Positions 6,956 through 13,803 of a stretch of 18,306 bases of DNA are shown one piece after another. A program made the position numbers and the translations under genes. Source of the DNA: an uncultured Dorea sp. (lineage in GTDB: Bacteria > Bacillota > Clostridia > Lachnospirales > Lachnospiraceae); contig CAPEBR010000057.1 of the NCBI GenBank assembly GCA_948602995.1, positions 1-18,306 on the forward strand, in the 5' to 3' direction. Each line of letters opens with the position of its first letter. The stretch's first letter is position 1. Under the pieces are notes generated by a model. It ran no database searches. It worked only from the letters and a program-made list of their open reading frames with translations, and was not told the origin of the DNA.

Positions 6956-7828
6956 ATGAAGATATCGCTGGAGTGGATTATGGAGATTGTAACTGGTGCT
7001 GTGCTATTTGGTATTATTTTCCTGAGTATGTATATGGAGGCAGTGCCGGCAGGTTCCGGGGCAATGGAGGCATATGAGGAAGTGGAGCAGAATGCTGTAG
7101 GGCCTGGAAATGCAGAGGGAGGGACTGTGAAGGAACAGGATGGGGAAGGGCAGGAGGAATATGATTACAATAAACAGAAGGCATGGACGCAGGAGGACAT
7201 GGCACGGAGGCTGCAGGACGGGGAGCATCTGATCAGGGATTTTAAGGTGATAAGGCAGGAACCGGAGCTGCCGACAGGGTGTGAGATTACATCGCTGACA
7301 ATGGTGCTGAATTATTATGGACTGGATGTTGATAAGGGGACTATGGCGGAGAAGTATCTTCCGACAGTTCCGGCAGAGTTTTATTTTGATCAGAATGGGG
7401 ATCTGCACGGGGCGGATCTGGAACGGTATTTTGTGGGTGATCCTGCGACAGAGAAAGGATATATTTGTGGATCGGAGGCAATTAAGGCGGCTGCAGACAG
7501 GTATCTTGACAGTATCCACAGTACGCTGAGGGCAGAGGATAAGACAGGTGCTTCTGTGTGTGAGGTTTATCAATGGGTTAGTGAGAATATGCCTGTAGTT
7601 GTGTGGGTTACGATTGATATGGAGGAGAGAACCGTGATAGAGGGCTGGTATACAGAATCGGGAGGGTATGTCGAGTGGGGTAGTAATGACCACGGGGCAG
7701 TGCTGATCGGGTATACTCCAGATGAGGTGATTGTTGCAGATCCGATTGCGGGGAAAGCAGTGTATAGCCGGGAAAGCTTTGAAGAGGTATTTCGTTCCAG
7801 AGGGAACAAATGTATTATAGTGAAATAA
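6956..7828 (+). CDS. Secreted or membrane-anchored C39-like cysteine peptidase
   Basis: The 290-aa product has an N-terminal hydrophobic segment (MEIVTGAVLFGIIFLSMYM) acting as signal or anchor, an acidic low-complexity linker (about 38-75), then a Peptidase_C39_2-type domain. Catalytic residues can be placed: C109 in LPTGCEITSLTMVLNYYG, the upstream oxyanion Gln Q101, H246 in SNDHGAVLIGY, and D262 in VADPIAG. Substrate is unknown; the family includes wall-associated and peptide-processing enzymes. It is a single-gene unit with its own promoter and terminator. The ribosome site AAAGAGG is rather far from ATG 6956; an in-frame ATG at 6980, behind GGAGTGG, is an alternative start that would shorten the protein by eight residues. 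Confidence 0.82.
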   Translation: MKISLEWIMEIVTGAVLFGIIFLSMYMEAVPAGSGAMEAYEEVEQNAVGPGNAEGGTVKEQDGEGQEEYDYNKQKAWTQEDMARRLQDGEHLIRDFKVIRQEPELPTGCEITSLTMVLNYYGLDVDKGTMAEKYLPTVPAEFYFDQNGDLHGADLERYFVGDPATEKGYICGSEAIKAAADRYLDSIHSTLRAEDKTGASVCEVYQWVSENMPVVVWVTIDMEERTVIEGWYTESGGYVEWGSNDHGAVLIGYTPDEVIVADPIAGKAVYSRESFEEVFRSRGNKCIIVK

Positions 7829-7834
7829 TTGTCT

Positions 7835-7880
7835 GTTATTTCGTAGAGTATCCTACTCTGCGAAATAACCGTTTTTTATG
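7835..7880 (+). terminator. Rho-independent terminator after the peptidase gene
   Basis: A 16-bp stem (7835-7850 with 7854-7869) containing one G-U pair and a three-base loop is followed by CGTTTTTTATG. It lies six bases after the stop codon. The core TTTCG(T/C)AGAGTA hairpin recurs inverted at 8171-8199. Confidence 0.85.
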
Positions 7881-7943
7881 GGCTATAATAGTATACGCAG
7901 AACTTCCTGACGGAAAATTTGACGGCGAATAGATAAAAGACAT
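7836..7943 (-). CDS. Possible 35-aa small protein, unknown
   Basis: On the minus strand AAGGAGAGG lies about six bases upstream of an ATG (7943-7941) that opens 35 codons ending in TAA inside the hairpin at 7835-7869. The product starts MSFIYSPSNFPSGSS and ends FRRVGYSTK. It has no hydrophobic helix and matches no family I know. The ribosome site is the only argument for it. No clear promoter is seen, and the last codons are simply the repeat hairpin, so it may be chance. Confidence 0.25.
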   Translation of the reverse strand: MSFIYSPSNFPSGSSAYTIIAHKKRLFRRVGYSTK

Positions 7944-8023
7944 GTATTCCTCTCCTTCTAGAAATTTCCTGTATACATCAGTTCTGCAGGAATCCTTTTT
8001 GACGGCGAAAATGACGGCAATAG
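7897..8023. repeat. Direct repeat GACGG...GACGGCRAATAG with nested inverted repeat
   Basis: GACGG-A3-ATTT-GACGGCGAATAG (7909-7932) and a closely similar 23-base copy (8001-8023) are about 90 bases apart. Between and around them GCAGAACT (7897-7904) pairs with AGTTCTGC (7980-7987), and TTCCTG can instead pair with CAGGAA. TTTTT follows at 7996-8000. The block could be a remnant of an attachment or insertion site or a small structured RNA; no gene is seen. Confidence 0.5.
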
Positions 8024-8041
8024 AAAATTTACTAAAGCAAA

Positions 8042-8080
8042 ATATGTAAATTTTTAGAAATATATGTAATTTTTGGAAAT
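8042..8080. repeat. Two imperfect ~20-bp tandem repeats
   Basis: ATATGTAAATTTTTAGAAAT (8042-8061) is followed directly by ATATGTAATTTTTGGAAAT (8062-8080). They are AT-rich and lie just upstream of the strong promoter at 8097, so they could act as an UP-like element or be simple slippage products. Confidence 0.6.
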
Positions 8081-8096
8081 GTATTGGCGCATTTTG

Positions 8097-8125
8097 TTGA
8101 CAAACGAAATGCCAAAGTATAAAAT
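8097..8125 (+). promoter_or_regulatory. Sigma-A promoter of the signalling operon
   Basis: TTGACA (8097-8102) is a perfect -35 box. Exactly 17 bases separate it from TAAAAT (8120-8125), one mismatch from the -10 consensus. It is the best promoter upstream of the eight-gene cluster, and no terminator is evident between it and the first start codon at 8481. Transcription from about 8132 would give a leader of about 350 nt. Confidence 0.75.
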
Positions 8126-8170
8126 ATAAAGGGAATTAACTGAAAATTTAGCTCAGATTTCTCAGATTTA

Positions 8171-8199
8171 CTTTCGCAGAGTAGGATACTCTACGAAAG
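8171..8199. repeat. Inverted second copy of the peptidase terminator hairpin
   Basis: CTTTCGCAGAGTA, a three-base loop GGA, and TACTCTACGAAAG form a 13-position hairpin with one mismatch. Its central 27 bases are the exact reverse complement of the hairpin core at 7835-7869. It lacks a U-run, so it is not a terminator here. The two copies face each other across the interval 7870-8170. Confidence 0.8.
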
Positions 8200-8206
8200 C
8201 CTTGTA

Positions 8207-8290
8207 ATGTTTAGATATTCGCAGCCAGATATATCATTAGGTTTGCCAGATATATCACTAAGTTTGCCAAATATTACAATCTGCCAATAG
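8207..8290 (+). CDS. Possible 27-aa leader peptide across the 21-bp repeats
   Basis: ATG at 8207 opens 27 codons to TAG at 8288-8290 inside the operon leader. Because the repeat unit is 21 bases it encodes a seven-residue repeat: PDISLGL, PDISLSL, then a diverged PNITICQ. No good ribosome site precedes it (only GAAAG), so translation is doubtful. It could be a leader peptide or chance. Confidence 0.2.
   Translation: MFRYSQPDISLGLPDISLSLPNITICQ
8224..8282. repeat. 21-bp tandem repeats, about 2.8 copies
   Basis: GCCAGATATATCAxTAxGTTT occurs at 8224-8244 and 8245-8265, differing at two positions, and a degenerate third unit runs 8266-8282. They could bind a regulator or be replication-slippage products. 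There are no spacers, so this is not a CRISPR array. Confidence 0.8.
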
Positions 8291-8480
8291 AGCATTATGT
8301 ATGCTTTAAAATATGTATTAGTAATCGTATTTGTAATTCTAGCTATTGTGCAGGCCTGCGAAGGGGCGGCACAGTGTATGTAATTGTGAAGAGGTTTTGG
8401 GTACTCAAAAGCAATTTCTTGCACCAAATGGCAAAATTTTGTGTGGCGCTATTCTGGTTTATCCAGGTTAGGAGGGAAAT

Positions 8481-9209
8481 ATGGCATTGGAGCTGAATAT
8501 TGATTACAGCAGTCTGACGGGCAGGGGTGAGCGTGCTGTGAATGAGGATTTTCTTGGCATTCTGGCCACGCCGGACAGGCTTGGGTTTATCCTGTGTGAC
8601 GGTCTTGGCGGACATGGAAGGGGAGACGCGGCATCCCGTTATGTGGTGGAGAGGATGAAGCGGTCTCTGGAGCAGTCGTTTACCATTGAAGACAGCATTA
8701 TGCAGGCGCAGGCAGGGCTGCTCCAGAAGCAGATCCAGGAAAATGCAGGCGAGGCGATGAAGACTACGCTGACTTGTCTGACTGTTTCGGGAGATCAGGC
8801 AAGACTTGGGCATGTGGGGGATTCGAGAATCTATTATTTTGAAAAAGGAAAGTATATATTAAGGACTCTGGATCATAGTGTGCCTCAGATGATGGTAAGC
8901 CGGGGGGATCTTAGAGAGAAGGATATCCGGAAGCATGAGGACCGCAACAGGCTGCTTCGCGTTATGGGGGCGGAATGGGACAGTCCTAAGTATCAGATGA
9001 CAGGGCCGGTGCCGGTTACAAGGCATACCAGCTTCCTTCTGTGCAGTGACGGGTTCTGGGAGCTGATTGATGAAAAGATGATGTGCAGAACCCTGAAGAA
9101 AGCAAAGAACGCCAGGGAGTGGCTAGGCGCTATGGAAAAGATCGTGCTTGAAAACGGGCGGGGCACAAATATGGATAATTATTCAGCGATTGCTGTATTT
9201 GTAAGGTGA
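8481..9209 (+). CDS. PP2C-family Ser/Thr protein phosphatase (module 1)
   Basis: This 242-aa cytosolic PPM/PP2C phosphatase should remove phosphate from Ser/Thr, reversing the operon's kinases. Metal-binding motifs are in order: NED (D23), CDGLGGHGRGD (D40), GDSR (D114), CSDGFWE (D190) and MDNYS (D232). The length fits a bare catalytic domain; there is no signal peptide or membrane segment. ATG 8481 follows TTAGGAGGG. It is the first gene of the operon, 40 bases before the zinc-ribbon FHA gene, and its counterpart in module 2 is the phosphatase at 12865. Confidence 0.93.
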   Translation: MALELNIDYSSLTGRGERAVNEDFLGILATPDRLGFILCDGLGGHGRGDAASRYVVERMKRSLEQSFTIEDSIMQAQAGLLQKQIQENAGEAMKTTLTCLTVSGDQARLGHVGDSRIYYFEKGKYILRTLDHSVPQMMVSRGDLREKDIRKHEDRNRLLRVMGAEWDSPKYQMTGPVPVTRHTSFLLCSDGFWELIDEKMMCRTLKKAKNAREWLGAMEKIVLENGRGTNMDNYSAIAVFVR

Positions 9210-9249
9210 TATAAGACATGGAATTGCTGCGGAAAGGAAATGAGAAGGA

Positions 9250-9876
9250 ATGATTGTAAAGTGCAATAAGGGTCACTGGTATGATTCGTCAGTGAATAAG
9301 ATGTGTCCCCACTGCCTGCAGGAGAGCGAAAGGCTGGGAATCCGGCTGGATGATGTGGAGGAGGATGACAGAACCATCTCTATCATGGCAGCCGACCGTT
9401 CACTTGGTGAGGAACTGGGTGCGATTATTGGGGATTCCATTGGAACTGCGCTGCCGGTTTTTAAGGAGCAGGCACAGGACAGCGATGATGATAAGACAAT
9501 TTCCTTTGGGTTTTTCGGCCTCACTGCCATACAGCCTGTTACCGGATGGCTGGTCTGTATGAATGGCGGAGAACGGGGAAAGGATTACCGGCTGCATGCG
9601 GGGCAGAACTTTGTGGGGAGGAGTATGTCCATGGATGTGATGTTGGTTGATGATAAGACCATATCAAGAGATAAGCATTGTTCCATTGTATACGACCCGA
9701 AGGGGAACGGCTTCTATCTTTCGCCAGAGGGAGGAAATATGGTATATCTGGATGGCCAGATGGTGGATACCCCGGCGAAGCTTAAGGAGGGCAGCCGGAT
9801 TCTGATCGGTGAAACGGAATTCATGTTTATACCATTCTGCAGGGAGGGAAGATCATGGGAAAGCGAATCTTATTAA
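9250..9876 (+). CDS. Zinc-ribbon FHA-domain protein (module 1)
   Basis: The 208-aa protein starts with a short metal-binding motif, CNKGHWYD ... CPHC (C5, H9, C19, C22). An acidic linker contains two similar threonine sites, DDRTISI (T42) and DDKTISFGFF (T83). The FHA domain follows (about 99-195) with GRS (123-125) and SRDKH (139-143), the residues that contact phosphothreonine. FHA domains bind phosphothreonine; the acidic Thr sites look like kinase targets, recalling the GarA/Fha style of switch (inference). It is clearly paralogous to the product at 13804, including FIPF/LC near the end. It overlaps the next gene by 22 bases, suggesting translational coupling. Confidence 0.9.
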   Translation: MIVKCNKGHWYDSSVNKMCPHCLQESERLGIRLDDVEEDDRTISIMAADRSLGEELGAIIGDSIGTALPVFKEQAQDSDDDKTISFGFFGLTAIQPVTGWLVCMNGGERGKDYRLHAGQNFVGRSMSMDVMLVDDKTISRDKHCSIVYDPKGNGFYLSPEGGNMVYLDGQMVDTPAKLKEGSRILIGETEFMFIPFCREGRSWESESY

Positions 9877-11639
9877 TCTTAACAGTGTGCGTCCTGGCAC
9901 TTGCCGGAGGGAGGATGGGGACCGTATATGCGGCATCTATTAAGTCCCCGTATCTGGCAGAGCAGGCTATGGGGAAGGCTCCAAATGCAAAGGTCTATAT
10001 GACAGGGCAGCAGATGAATGATTCAGTTGCTGTCACCGGTACGGCAGGCGGAGTAAATCTGACACAGAACGGAGAGATTGTCCGGTTTGACAAGAGCGGC
10101 GAGGGAATCTGTTATATGATCCTATTGGATAATTCGGGTTCTGTTAATGAAAAGCAGTTTAAAGAAGCGAAAAAACAGCTCATCAGGATGAGAAAATCTT
10201 TGGGAGATCAGGACAAGATGCTTCTCTATACCGTGGGGACAACCAGTGGAGCCGGAGAAAAGAAAACGGTTTTTGAAAGAACCGAAAGGGTATCTAGTAA
10301 AAAGAGTGTCCGTAATGACTGCAAAAGGATTCAAAAGATAAAATACATGAACACGGCTAACAGTATGACAGTATTGTACCGTTCGCTCAATGAGGTGCTT
10401 GCAGGACAGGCTTCCCCTTCGATGAGGACGGTTGTTCTGCTGATTACGGATGGAGAGGACGATTCAAAAGGAAAGGATATTGACAAGGTTTCCACGGAAA
10501 AGGAAGTGAAGAATGCTTCTGTTCCGGTCTATGGCGTGCTGCTTCACCGGCAGACCAGTGGGACGGACAAGAAGGTGTCTTACACGAAGAATAAGATCCT
10601 GGCGGAAAAGACATGCCGGGGCTATTACTATGACTGCAGTACGAATACGAAGGCGGAGAGTGTGAAAAAGGCGTTCTCTGCCATTAACCGCATTTTAAAG
10701 AAGGAGACTTATGTGGTAAACCTGGCGGCGCCTACGAATAAGACGGTGGGGAAAGAGAAGCTTAAACTGGCAGTAAACGGTACCGCGGCCAATGAGGTAT
10801 CTCTTGACTATTCCGATTATGTAAAGGATGAGAGTGCACCGTACATTACCGGGGAGGTCAGTGTAGTCAATGGGAATACCATTACATTTTCCATAGAGGA
10901 TGAGTATGGCGTGAATCTTGCTGATGTCAATGAGTTGTCCCGGTATTCTGTGAGAAGTAAGAAGGAAGAAGGAGAGGAAGGAGAAACGGAAGACGGGAAG
11001 GTGTGGCCCATTGAATCGGTAAATGCTGTGGCAGAAGGAAATACCGTAAACATTACGCTGACCATGAAGGAGGATTTTTATACAGACAATTACACCGTAA
11101 GATGCAGCGGAATCCGGGATCAGTCCCAGGATGAAAATGCCATGGATGAGACGGCTGAATTTTCAGTGACAGAAGGGAGAAGCGCCAGGGCAGACGCCAT
11201 TAAGAAAGCCATCAGGTCGTACTGGTGGATCGGGCTGTTTCTTTTAGTCGTGGTGATCGGACTGATTGTGATCCGGATCATCCACAAGAAGGAAGTGAAG
11301 GTGGACGTGGATCCGGACGAGCTGGTGAAGGCAGACCGGAAATTGATCCGGCTGACTATTACGGACCGGGCGGGGGCGATTAAGGATGTAGAGTGGGATG
11401 TGGAGGGCAGCCTTTTTATCGGGCGCTCCAATATCTGCAATATCTATTTTGATGATGACCGTTTGTCAAAGCAGCATTTTGTGATTGAGGTAAATAAGAT
11501 GGGGTGTTATATTACGGATCTGGATTCTACGAACGGTACATTTGTCAATGGGGTGAAGATGACGAACCGCAGGATGCTCCTTGACGGGGATGTGATCACG
11601 GCAGGAAGAGAGAAGTTCGTGTTCCATGTGCCGAATTAG
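9855..11639 (+). CDS. Membrane protein with extracytoplasmic VWA and cytoplasmic FHA domain
   Basis: The 594-aa protein has a signal peptide (MGKRILLILTVCVLALAGG, ending near VYAA). A von Willebrand A domain follows (about 83-290) with MIDAS motifs DNSGS (92-96) and TDGEDD (D199). A roughly 160-residue beta-rich segment leads to one membrane helix at about 457-478, then HKKEVK and a cytoplasmic FHA domain (about 495-594) with GRS (523-525), SKQH (538-541) and STNGT (N560). VWA domains bind protein or matrix ligands through a metal, so the layout predicts an outside sensor or scaffold coupled to an inside phosphothreonine reader. It corresponds in position to the four-helix FHA protein of module 2. 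ATG 9855 follows AGGGAGGGA. Confidence 0.9.
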   Translation: MGKRILLILTVCVLALAGGRMGTVYAASIKSPYLAEQAMGKAPNAKVYMTGQQMNDSVAVTGTAGGVNLTQNGEIVRFDKSGEGICYMILLDNSGSVNEKQFKEAKKQLIRMRKSLGDQDKMLLYTVGTTSGAGEKKTVFERTERVSSKKSVRNDCKRIQKIKYMNTANSMTVLYRSLNEVLAGQASPSMRTVVLLITDGEDDSKGKDIDKVSTEKEVKNASVPVYGVLLHRQTSGTDKKVSYTKNKILAEKTCRGYYYDCSTNTKAESVKKAFSAINRILKKETYVVNLAAPTNKTVGKEKLKLAVNGTAANEVSLDYSDYVKDESAPYITGEVSVVNGNTITFSIEDEYGVNLADVNELSRYSVRSKKEEGEEGETEDGKVWPIESVNAVAEGNTVNITLTMKEDFYTDNYTVRCSGIRDQSQDENAMDETAEFSVTEGRSARADAIKKAIRSYWWIGLFLLVVVIGLIVIRIIHKKEVKVDVDPDELVKADRKLIRLTITDRAGAIKDVEWDVEGSLFIGRSNICNIYFDDDRLSKQHFVIEVNKMGCYITDLDSTNGTFVNGVKMTNRRMLLDGDVITAGREKFVFHVPN

Positions 11640-11669
11640 TAAGGAACTGTTGATTACGGAGGATAGGGC

Positions 11670-12857
11670 ATGAAATCGGTTTTGCCAAAGGGGGTTATAC
11701 TGCACCGCAGATACTCTGTGGAGCATGTACTGGGGATCGGGGGCTTTGGTATTACATATGCGGCATTTGACCTGGCGGGGAGGGAATGGACGGCGGTTAA
11801 GGAATATTTTCCAGGTGAGTGGGCCGTGAGGATGCCCCAGGGGAATCAGATTGTGCCGGAGAGTCCTGAGAAGGGGAGGTTCTACCAGCACGGCATGAAG
11901 ACTTTTTACGATGAGGCAGAGAGATTAGTTAACTTGCAAAAAATACCGGATGTGGTCAATGTCAGGGATTTTTTTCCGGAAAACGGGACTGTATATCTGG
12001 TTATGGAGATGCTTAAGGGGCATACGTTAAGGGATTACATGAGGTGCAGGGGCATAAAGGCAATGTCTCCTGCAGAGGCGGGAAAAATCATAAAAGCAGC
12101 AGGGATGGCTCTTACACAGGTTCACGGGTATGGTTATCTTCACCGGGATGTGGGACCGGATAATATCATGCTGACCAGCGCGGGACGGGTCTGCCTGATT
12201 GACTTTGGGGCAACAAGGGTCTATGCACTGAACTCTGCGAAAAGCATGTCGGTACTGGTGAAGCCGGGATTTGCGCCCATTGAGCAGTATTCCCGTTCGG
12301 GGAAGCAGGGGCCGTGGACGGATGTTTATGCGCTGGCAGCTACGTATTACTTTATGGTGACAGGGGAAAAGCCCCCGGGAGCGCCGGAGCGAATTGCAGG
12401 CGCCAGGGTGACGCCGCTTGAGGCAAAAGTGCCGGGAATTCCGGGGTATCTCAGCAGAGCGGTTGAGCGTGCACTGTCAGAGGACTGGAGGAAACGCCCC
12501 AGGAGTGTCTTCGATTTCCTGGGGGAAATGGGGCTTTTGGGAAAGGCTTATGTAAAGCTCCAGGCTAGAGGCCGGGACGCCTTCTATTATTTTATGCCGG
12601 ACGACAGTCTAAGTATCGGCAGGGAAACGGGAAAAAGTAATGTTGTACTGCATGACAGCCAGGTCAGCGCCTTACACTGTAAGATCTGGTATGACGGGGG
12701 AGAAGACAGGTTTCTGCTTGCCAATTACTCGGGGAATTATACCTATACGAGCAGGGGGATTCTTCATAAGGGGCAGAGTATCTGGCTGATTCGTAAGGAC
12801 TGGTTCTATATTCAGACAAAGCATGCAAGATATATATTTTATCCGGAGGTGAGGTAG
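11670..12857 (+). CDS. Soluble Ser/Thr protein kinase with C-terminal FHA-like domain
   Basis: The 395-aa kinase has the glycine loop GIGGFGITY (22-30), VAIK-type lysine K44 in AVKEYFP, catalytic loop HRDVGPDN (158-165), DFG (178-180) and IEQY in place of APE, followed by WTDVYALAA. The usual catalytic-loop lysine (HRDxK) is Gly162. No membrane helix is present. Residues about 300-395 form an FHA-like domain with GRE (317-319) and SALH (333-336), where the usual SRxH arginine is missing, so phosphothreonine binding may be weak or altered. A kinase and FHA on one chain can bind its own phosphorylated partners. It ends seven bases before the module 2 phosphatase. ATG 11670 follows GGAGGATAGGG. 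Confidence 0.92.
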   Translation: MKSVLPKGVILHRRYSVEHVLGIGGFGITYAAFDLAGREWTAVKEYFPGEWAVRMPQGNQIVPESPEKGRFYQHGMKTFYDEAERLVNLQKIPDVVNVRDFFPENGTVYLVMEMLKGHTLRDYMRCRGIKAMSPAEAGKIIKAAGMALTQVHGYGYLHRDVGPDNIMLTSAGRVCLIDFGATRVYALNSAKSMSVLVKPGFAPIEQYSRSGKQGPWTDVYALAATYYFMVTGEKPPGAPERIAGARVTPLEAKVPGIPGYLSRAVERALSEDWRKRPRSVFDFLGEMGLLGKAYVKLQARGRDAFYYFMPDDSLSIGRETGKSNVVLHDSQVSALHCKIWYDGGEDRFLLANYSGNYTYTSRGILHKGQSIWLIRKDWFYIQTKHARYIFYPEVR

Positions 12858-12864
12858 AGTAAAG

Positions 12865-13776
12865 ATGTTATTTAGAAAAAAAGTACAAAATAGTGACTAT
12901 GCAGTTACAGAAGAGATACCGGCAGCAGCCATGCAGATGCCGGTATCCCCGCCAAAAGGAGGCAAAAGGGTTGCAGAGCTTACGACACTGGTCAGGACAG
13001 CGACAGGAAACAGGAAATACCAGCAGGATGCGGTATATGTGACTCCGAGCCGGATTCTGGCCTCGAATAAGATAACCCGGGTTCTGGCGCTGGTGTGCGA
13101 CGGCATGGGCGGCATGGCTGATGGCGGCAGAGCCAGCAGGACGGCGATCCAGATGATGATCCAGGGCTTTCAGAGGATCGAAAAGGAGCCGGAAGTCAAT
13201 ATTCCCGCGTTCTTCCAACAGGGGATCCGCACCATTGACCGGGTAATCTATGATTTTCCCAAAGAGGATGGTATGGGATCGGGAACTACCATGGTAGCCT
13301 GCATTGTGGAGGATAACAGGCTCTACTGGGCTTCTGTCGGGGACAGCCGGATCTATATTATCCGGAATAATCAGATGCAGCAGGTGACGAGGGATCATAA
13401 TTACTGGCTGAGACTCCTGGAGATGGTAGATGCAGGGCAGATTACCATGGAGGAAGCCATGGCGCAGAAAAAGAAGGAGGCGCTTATCAGCTTTCTCGGG
13501 ATCGGAAATGTATCCCTGATGGATATTAATACCCAGCCTTTTGAGATGCAGTACGGGGATGTGGTGATGCTGTGCAGCGACGGTATTACGAAGACGCTGC
13601 CGGATCAGCAGATTAAGAGAATCATTACGGCTGACGCCGTCAGGCCGGAAAAGAAGGCAGAGGCGCTGGTGGAAGCTGCGACTCATATCAACTCCCATTC
13701 CCAGGATAATACCTCGGTAGTGCTGATTCATTACCAGGAAAAGGATATAAATAATAAATCAAAGATCAGGCGCTGA
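12865..13776 (+). CDS. PP2C-family Ser/Thr protein phosphatase (module 2)
   Basis: The 303-aa protein has PP2C motifs QQD (D55), CDGMGGMADGG (D79), GSGTT, GDSR (D160), CSDGI (D239) and QDNTS (D281). It differs from the module 1 enzyme by about 40 extra N-terminal residues rich in Pro and Ala and by a longer region between the GDSR and SDG motifs. It is predicted to be cytosolic and to oppose the kinases at 11670 and 15583. The start follows GGAGGTGAGG, part of which lies in the end of the kinase gene. Confidence 0.93.
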   Translation: MLFRKKVQNSDYAVTEEIPAAAMQMPVSPPKGGKRVAELTTLVRTATGNRKYQQDAVYVTPSRILASNKITRVLALVCDGMGGMADGGRASRTAIQMMIQGFQRIEKEPEVNIPAFFQQGIRTIDRVIYDFPKEDGMGSGTTMVACIVEDNRLYWASVGDSRIYIIRNNQMQQVTRDHNYWLRLLEMVDAGQITMEEAMAQKKKEALISFLGIGNVSLMDINTQPFEMQYGDVVMLCSDGITKTLPDQQIKRIITADAVRPEKKAEALVEAATHINSHSQDNTSVVLIHYQEKDINNKSKIRR

Positions 13777-13803
13777 TGACGCCGAAGAAAAGGAGACATA
13801 ATT

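Larger units (their letters stand above)
8132..8480 (+). promoter_or_regulatory. Long structured 5' leader of the signalling operon
   Basis: The predicted leader contains a 9-bp tandem CTCAGATTT (8152-8169), the hairpin at 8171-8199, the 21-bp repeats at 8224-8282 and the palindrome GCAGGCCTGC (8350-8359). The ribosome site TTAGGAGGG precedes the ATG at 8481. No recognised riboswitch consensus and no terminator U-run were seen. Function is unknown; a leader this long suggests post-transcriptional control. Confidence 0.45.

Noticed and set aside
7004..7693. 229-codon minus-strand frame opposite the peptidase
   Set aside because: It is a shadow of the C39-like gene, whose catalytic residues are all in place; the shadow product is of odd composition, rich in Ile, Pro, Leu and Cys.
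8224..8282. CRISPR-like array
   Set aside because: The 21-bp units abut with no spacers and there are only about three.
12868..13731. 287-codon minus-strand frame opposite the module 2 phosphatase
   Set aside because: The plus strand has all PP2C motifs in order; the opposite frame has none and lacks a start signal.
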